Program-made: the position numbers and the translations under genes
NCBI GenBank assembly: GCA_902462495.1
Contig: CABQCC010000054.1
Location: 1-10,618 of the forward strand
Source of the DNA: an uncultured Eubacterium sp.
GTDB lineage: Bacteria; Bacillota; Clostridia; Oscillospirales; Acutalibacteraceae
Length of the DNA stretch: 10,618 nucleotides
Reading direction: 5' to 3'
The notes under the pieces: generated by a model
Databases searched by the model: none
Seen by the model: the letters and a program-made list of their open reading frames with translations, nothing else
What the model was told of the DNA's origin: nothing
In this document: positions 6,646 to 10,618 of the stretch, piece after piece
Layout: every line of letters begins with the position of its first letter
Numbering within the stretch: the stretch's first letter is position 1

Positions 6646-7706
6646 TATTTTTTGTACTCGTTCTTCTGCTGTTGATTTTCAACAAAATGGAAATAAGCAA
6701 GCCGGGCGAATTCAACAAAGATTATATTTCGCCTGACGGCACGCTGGCAATCAAAGGAATATTTGTTGCACTCATTTTGTTGAGCCACGGCAAATCGTAT
6801 CTTGAACTCGGCGGAGCGTATGACGAACCGTATATTGCAATGCAAAACCACCTCAACCAAATGGTGGTGGCAATGTTTTTGTTCTACTCAGGCTTCGGAA
6901 TGATGGAAAGCTTGAAGAAAAAGCAATTTGCCTATGTCCAATCCGTTGCAACAAAAAGGTTTCCTAACCTGCTGTTGAACTACGATTTGGCAGTTATGCT
7001 GTTTTTTATACTCGGATTTATAATCGGTCAACCTTACACAATCAAACAATTTCTGATTGCTTTGACATCTTGGGAAGGAATTGGCAATTCAAGTTGGTAC
7101 ATCTTTGCAATACTCGTGATGTACATCGCTGTTATGATTGCGTTTTTGCCAAAGAAATTCAATCAAAACAAAGCTGTTGAGCTTGTGTCAATTATCATTT
7201 TGACAGCACTGAGCATAGCCGTTGTGTGGGGAATGAAAAAAATCGAAAGACCCGATTACAGCTACAACACAATCATTCTTTTCCCACTCGGATTTTGGTA
7301 CAGCTACTTCAAGAACACAATTGAAAAGCTGTTGATGAAAAACGACATCATCTATTCGTGCACATTGGCAGTTGTTGTGGTTGCATACTTCCTTGCATAT
7401 ATGCACAGGTGGGACAGATTTCTGATTTACGAAATTTGGGCAATTCTTTTCTGCGCACTTGTTATATTGCTGACTATGAAAATATCTTTACAAAACGAGG
7501 TTCTCAAGTTCCTCGGCAAGCATATTTTCAGCATCTATATTCTTCAAAGGATACCGATGATATTCCTTGACCACTACGGTGTGTCGGACAGACATAAATA
7601 CGTTTTCCTCATTGCATCGTTTGCGCTGACAACAGCAATTGCAGTTGTGTTTGACTTTGTGACAGGCAAACTTTCATCGGCAATATGGAAGCCAAAAAAG
7701 TCATAA
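6642..7706 (+). CDS. Membrane acyltransferase, acyltransferase-3 family (probable surface-polymer O-acyltransferase)
   Basis: A 354-residue polytopic membrane protein of the acyltransferase-3 family, which moves acetyl or similar groups onto cell-surface sugars and polymers. The first helix is at the very N-terminus (MIFFVLVLLLLIF). Residues 38-49 read K-x10-H, the place where many members have an R-x10-H active-site motif, here Lys38 and His49 (LLSHGKSYLEL). Later come FLFYSGFGMMESLKKK, a Trp-rich GNSSWYIFAIL loop, and about nine or ten hydrophobic segments in all. The C-terminal block FLGKHIFSIYILQRIPMI is typical of the family. Start: ATG 6642 keeps the first helix; the nearest Shine-Dalgarno-like GGAAAGG is 13 nt away, which is far, so coupling to the ATGA ORF or a later ATG at 6687 are alternatives. 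Position after tarIJ suggests a teichoic-acid or capsule target, which is inference. Confidence 0.87.
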   Translation: MIFFVLVLLLLIFNKMEISKPGEFNKDYISPDGTLAIKGIFVALILLSHGKSYLELGGAYDEPYIAMQNHLNQMVVAMFLFYSGFGMMESLKKKQFAYVQSVATKRFPNLLLNYDLAVMLFFILGFIIGQPYTIKQFLIALTSWEGIGNSSWYIFAILVMYIAVMIAFLPKKFNQNKAVELVSIIILTALSIAVVWGMKKIERPDYSYNTIILFPLGFWYSYFKNTIEKLLMKNDIIYSCTLAVVVVAYFLAYMHRWDRFLIYEIWAILFCALVILLTMKISLQNEVLKFLGKHIFSIYILQRIPMIFLDHYGVSDRHKYVFLIASFALTTAIAVVFDFVTGKLSSAIWKPKKS

Positions 7707-7727
7707 GTTTAATAGTTATGATTTTTT
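7694..7727 (+). terminator. AT-only stem and T-run at the acyltransferase stop, weak terminator candidate
   Basis: TCATAA (7701-7706, containing the stop) pairs with TTATGA (7716-7721), followed by six T (7722-7727) that can also pair with six A at 7694-7699. The stem is almost all A-T, so alone it is a poor terminator; the strong one is at 7793-7824. Confidence 0.3.
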
Positions 7728-7782
7728 AAACCCCTCCGTCAACACTTCGTGTTGCCACCTCCCCTTATAAATAAGAGGAGGC
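7728..7782. repeat. REP-like intergenic repeat with two hairpins
   Basis: An ACCCCTCCGTC edge is followed by a hairpin CAACAC (7740-7745)/GTGTTG (7749-7754), then GCCA, then a second stem of CCTCCCCTT (7758-7766) with AAGAGGAGG (7773-7781) holding one mismatch. On the minus strand this reads GGGGAGGTGGC - variable hairpin - GACGGAGGGGTT. That layout, with fixed G-rich ends and a variable inner stem, is one I remember as scattered between genes in gut Clostridia. Copy number in this genome cannot be checked from one window. It sits between converging genes, the usual place for such elements. Confidence 0.6.
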
Positions 7783-7792
7783 GGATATAGTC

Positions 7793-7824
7793 AAAAAAGA
7801 GGCGATTTTCATCGCCTCTTTTTT
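7793..7824. terminator. Strong bidirectional intrinsic terminator
   Basis: AAAAAAGAGGCGAT (7793-7806) and ATCGCCTCTTTTTT (7811-7824) form a perfect 14-bp stem around a TTTC loop, with a T-run on each strand. It ends transcripts of the acyltransferase (plus) and of the histidine kinase (minus), whose stop codon lies 2 nt beyond. Confidence 0.92.
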
Positions 7825-7825
7825 A

Positions 7826-10234
7826 TTATTTATGTTGTCTTGGCAAAACGACCTTGACCTTGAACAAGTCGCCGTCGATGTGGATTTCCATTCTGCCGTG
7901 CATTGCCTGGCAGAGGTTGTCTGCAATCGAGAGTCCCAAACCATTACCCTCCTCGTTGCGAGACTTATCCCCACGAACAAAGCGTTCTTTCAGTTCATCT
8001 GCCGAAATATCAAGCGGTTGAGCCGAAACATTTTTGATTTCAAACACGGCGGTGTTGTTCTGCTCGTAAACATCCGCATAAACTCTTGAGCCTTTTGCCG
8101 AATACTTGCGTGCATTTGACAACAGGTTTTCAATAACTCTGTATGTCTTTTGACCGTCTGCTATTGCCGAAAGGCTCTTTTTGTCGCCCTTGAAGATGAG
8201 TTCAAGTCCGTTGTCGGCAAATTCCTGCTGATGTTCAACGACTGCCTGGGTTGCAAGCTCTCCCAAATCAAGCTGTACCAAATTGAGCTTTACCACTCCG
8301 CTGGTAATCTTTGACGCTTCCACAAGGTCGTCAATAAGTCGCTTCAGCCTGCCACCCTTTTCGTCAAGAACACCGATGTATTCCTGCGCTTTTTCGTCTT
8401 GAATATCGCAATGCTTCAAGAGGTCAACATAAGTGATGATTGATGTTAGCGGTGTTTTCAAATCGTGCGAAACATTTGTGATAAGTTCGCTTCTCATTCG
8501 CTCATCTTTAACAGCCTTGTCAACCGCGCGGTTAAGTTCCTCGGCTGTGTATTTTTGTGCATCCACAAGCATCTTTAGGCTTTGCGGAAGTTTTTGATAG
8601 TTAACTCTCGGTGGTCGTCTTTCGTTAAACGCCTTGATAATTTCGTCAAGGTCCATAACATATTTTACAATAAAGACAAGGCTTGCCACATTCAACCCAA
8701 ACCAAGCAAAGCAAAGGAGCAATCTCACTACGCCGTCATCACCAAGCCACACAAAGAACAACAACAGCAAATTGACAACACCGTAGCCGATGAGATATGC
8801 CATTAGTTGCTTTTTAAACACATCAGGACGGTATTTTAAGAACGCAATGCCTTTCTTTGCAGGTTTTGCAATAACCGTCTTAAAGAGCCATACAAGACAC
8901 TTTATCAGCATATAAACAAGTGTGTTTTTAAAAAATCCGCTGTGAGCTTTTACCTGTCTTGCCACCGATGTGAGCCACTCGCTCATAACAAGGAAGATTG
9001 CAAAAGCAAGAGCACAGACAAGAGGCATGAACATATTTGCGTTTACAACGCTGATAGTCATATCAGCTAAATCATTGTAAATATCCGCCTCGGAAAACAG
9101 GATTTTAGCATAACAATAAAGTGAATTAACCAACAGGAAAAATCCGCCTGTAACAAGTCCGCCGCTTACAAGAAAATGCAAATCGTTTGGCATTTTGTCG
9201 ATTTTTGAAGTTTTGTATTCACTGCCTTTTCTGCCTGCAAGCACGCAGTTCCAAACAAGGAGCAACAGCAAAAGTATGATGCAAGCAACGCTCACGGCAA
9301 AGTTTTTCATCGGATTATGATTGACTTTGTCAAAGTTTTCCTGAATTTCGGAATAGTAATCATCCTTTGCCTTGCTCATATCAATTTGAAAATAAGCCTG
9401 CTTTGTGTTATTGGTGTAGAAATCATCATAATTGCAAAGCGAATAAAACCTGTTTCTGCCAAAATTGTGCTCGCCGAGCCAAAAGCCTTTATCTGCCGTT
9501 GCATTCTTTTTGAATGTGTTTACATCATCAACATTTGTGTAAACGATACCGTCTTTTGATTCAATGTAAAATTGCAAAGCATCCGAAACTTCGGTTTGAG
9601 TGAGATAAGGTCCGAGATTTTTGGTTACTTCGTTATCAAACTTTTTTTCAAGGTATTTTTGTGCCTGTTCGCCTGAATGTGAAAGCGGGACAGTACAAGT
9701 AAACCAAAAATACCTTCCGGCTGAAATTTCTTCCGAGTAATCTTTTTGAAAGTAGAAAACATCATTTCCAAACTCATCATATTCATGTTGAATGTTATAT
9801 AGCGATGATGCATCGTCATAATCAACACCGTCGTCATCATCATCATAACCATCGTAATCAGTATACTCATCATTATACGACTTTAGCAACGCTTGACTGT
9901 TTTCATCATAAAAGCTTTTTGATTCAAGGTATTTTGCAAGCATTCCGTCAACGAATTCTGTTTTCTTTTTTTCTATACGCTTTTGCATATAGTTTCGATT
10001 TGACCAAGCAAGCACAGAATTAACATCTGTTCTAAAATCATTTTCAAATCCGTTTGTGTCATAAACAGTGAGGTCATTGCTCAGGCAATCGTCAATGCCA
10101 AATATATATGCCGATTTGACAACTTCAATTCCGTTGAGCATACCCACAACGATAAAAACCAACGCAAGCAAAAACGAAATGACTCTTGAAGTTTTTTGAA
10201 TTTTAATATTTTTCAATTTTGTATCCAAGTCCAT
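7826..10234 (-). CDS. Large multi-membrane sensor histidine kinase
   Basis: An 802-residue kinase. TM1 (about 19-38) and TM2 (about 312-333) enclose a 270-residue predicted extracytoplasmic domain. Four more segments follow near 354-377, 399-420, 476-496 and 503-525. Then comes a linker, HisKA with the phospho-acceptor His590 in VSHDLKTPLTSI, and an HATPase domain: N box ENLLSNARKYS (Asn703, Asn707) and G box EGNGLGLSIADN (from Gly763). It should autophosphorylate His590 and pass phosphate to the overlapping regulator gene. The outer domain carries an acidic tract at 122-141, with 12 of 20 residues Asp or Glu and five Asp in a row at 131-135. I do not recognise the outer domain or the four-segment membrane block. 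No HAMP domain is obvious. The start at 10234 has AAAGG 6 nt upstream, inside the regulator gene; the next Met is at residue 32. The signal is unknown. Confidence 0.92.
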   Translation of the reverse strand: MDLDTKLKNIKIQKTSRVISFLLALVFIVVGMLNGIEVVKSAYIFGIDDCLSNDLTVYDTNGFENDFRTDVNSVLAWSNRNYMQKRIEKKKTEFVDGMLAKYLESKSFYDENSQALLKSYNDEYTDYDGYDDDDDGVDYDDASSLYNIQHEYDEFGNDVFYFQKDYSEEISAGRYFWFTCTVPLSHSGEQAQKYLEKKFDNEVTKNLGPYLTQTEVSDALQFYIESKDGIVYTNVDDVNTFKKNATADKGFWLGEHNFGRNRFYSLCNYDDFYTNNTKQAYFQIDMSKAKDDYYSEIQENFDKVNHNPMKNFAVSVACIILLLLLLVWNCVLAGRKGSEYKTSKIDKMPNDLHFLVSGGLVTGGFFLLVNSLYCYAKILFSEADIYNDLADMTISVVNANMFMPLVCALAFAIFLVMSEWLTSVARQVKAHSGFFKNTLVYMLIKCLVWLFKTVIAKPAKKGIAFLKYRPDVFKKQLMAYLIGYGVVNLLLLFFVWLGDDGVVRLLLCFAWFGLNVASLVFIVKYVMDLDEIIKAFNERRPPRVNYQKLPQSLKMLVDAQKYTAEELNRAVDKAVKDERMRSELITNVSHDLKTPLTSIITYVDLLKHCDIQDEKAQEYIGVLDEKGGRLKRLIDDLVEASKITSGVVKLNLVQLDLGELATQAVVEHQQEFADNGLELIFKGDKKSLSAIADGQKTYRVIENLLSNARKYSAKGSRVYADVYEQNNTAVFEIKNVSAQPLDISADELKERFVRGDKSRNEEGNGLGLSIADNLCQAMHGRMEIHIDGDLFKVKVVLPRQHK

Positions 10235-10618
10235 ACACCACCTTTAGATATTTAGGGTCTTTGGGGTTAATTTCGATTTTTTCTCGGATATTTCGTATAT
10301 GTACGGTTACGGTTTTTTCAATGCCGAACGAAGCCTCGTTCCACACAGCCTCATAAATCTGCGAAGAAGAAAGAACAACATTCATATTCTGCATAAGATA
10401 TTCAAGAATTCTGTATTCACGGGCTGTGAGGTGAACCTCCTCGCCGTCAACGGTCACACGCTTTGACTTTGTGTCGAGCACAAGACCGCCCGTGATGAGC
10501 TGACTGTCGGTTTTCACCATCGAACCGAGAGTTGAATAGCGTCTGATTTGGCTTTTCACCCTCGCCACAAGCTCAAGAGGGTTGAACGGCTTTGTAACAT
10601 AATTCCTCGGCCTTTTAG
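10203..10618 (-). CDS. OmpR/VanR-type response regulator, N-terminus beyond window edge
   Basis: The C-terminal 137 residues of a DNA-binding response regulator, open to the right edge. The first visible part is the end of the receiver domain, YVTKPFNPLELVARVKSQ, with the conserved Lys-Pro pair of the phosphorylation site region. A linker follows, then a winged-helix domain: LTAREYRILEYLMQN, a recognition-helix region (EKTVTVHIRNIREKI) and the terminal YLKVVYGLGYKIEKY hairpin. The phospho-acceptor Asp is off the window. A GTG at 10568 is internal, since the frame and receiver homology continue upstream of it. Its last 32 nt overlap the kinase gene, so the pair is co-transcribed from a promoter beyond the right edge. 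The five codons before Tyr-Val-Thr (Lys-Arg-Pro-Arg-Asn) do not fit the usual Gly-Ala-Asp-Asp consensus, which may reflect sequence error near a contig end. Target genes are unknown. Confidence 0.9.
   Translation of the reverse strand, partial: KRPRNYVTKPFNPLELVARVKSQIRRYSTLGSMVKTDSQLITGGLVLDTKSKRVTVDGEEVHLTAREYRILEYLMQNMNVVLSSSQIYEAVWNEASFGIEKTVTVHIRNIREKIEINPKDPKYLKVVYGLGYKIEKY
10241..10245 (-). promoter_or_regulatory. Ribosome binding site of the kinase inside the regulator gene
   Basis: On the minus strand AAAGG (10245-10241), within AAAGGTGG, lies 6 nt before the kinase ATG (10234-10232) and inside the last codons of the regulator. It supports the long 32-nt overlap being real. Confidence 0.65.

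Noticed and set aside
6561..6860. 99-residue minus-strand ORF across the gap and acyltransferase start
   Set aside because: It lies antisense to the acyltransferase, has no ribosome binding site I can see, and its sequence is the complement of membrane codons.
9805..9873. GAT/CAT-rich repeats read as a microsatellite or CRISPR-like array, with His-rich or Met-rich ORFs on other frames
   Set aside because: The period is the codon, explained by the acidic tract of the kinase; there are no spacer-repeat units.
10566..10568. GTG at 10568 as the regulator start
   Set aside because: The frame stays open upstream and encodes the receiver end YVTKPFNPLEL, so the GTG is an internal Val codon.

Overview
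The window looks like a fragment, probably a contig, from a low-to-moderate-GC Gram-positive bacterium of the class Clostridia. A gut Ruminococcus-like (Oscillospiraceae) organism is my best guess. The reasons are strong GGAGG-type ribosome binding sites, sigma-A-like promoters, intrinsic terminators, VanR/OmpR-type two-component genes and an intergenic hairpin repeat of a kind I associate with gut Clostridia. Taxonomy was not tested. Genes are cut at both ends.

Layout: (a) 1-536, minus strand: N-terminal part of a TSUP (TauE/SafE-like) membrane transporter running off the left edge. (b) 537-715: short divergent intergenic region with two back-to-back promoters that have the same hexamers. 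(c) 716-6483, plus strand: a tight four-gene operon. It holds two CDP-polyol (glycerol/ribitol) phosphotransferases, the second with an extra degenerate copy of the catalytic domain, followed by tarI (ribitol-5-phosphate cytidylyltransferase) and tarJ (ribulose-5-phosphate reductase). (d) 6484-6641: gap packed with hairpins and a possible 44-codon ORF. (e) 6642-7706, plus: membrane acyltransferase of the acyltransferase-3 family. (f) 7707-7825: convergent gap with a REP-like repeat and a strong bidirectional terminator. (g) 7826-10618, minus: a large multi-membrane sensor histidine kinase and, overlapping it, the C-terminal part of its response regulator, which runs off the right edge.

How the genes fit together: TarJ reduces ribulose-5-phosphate to ribitol-5-phosphate and TarI activates it to CDP-ribitol. 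The two phosphotransferases are then the obvious users, building a poly(ribitol-phosphate) chain (wall teichoic acid or a teichoic-acid-like capsule). The acyltransferase may decorate that or another surface polymer. No linkage-unit genes (TagO/TagA type) or exporter genes (TagGH type) are in the window. The two-component system faces the opposite way and is separated by a terminator, so any link to the envelope operon is only positional.

The most interesting points are the pseudo-enzyme-like second domain of the 805-residue transferase, the structured leader that could hide the ribosome binding site of the acyltransferase, and the aspartate-rich stretch in the predicted outer sensor domain of the kinase.
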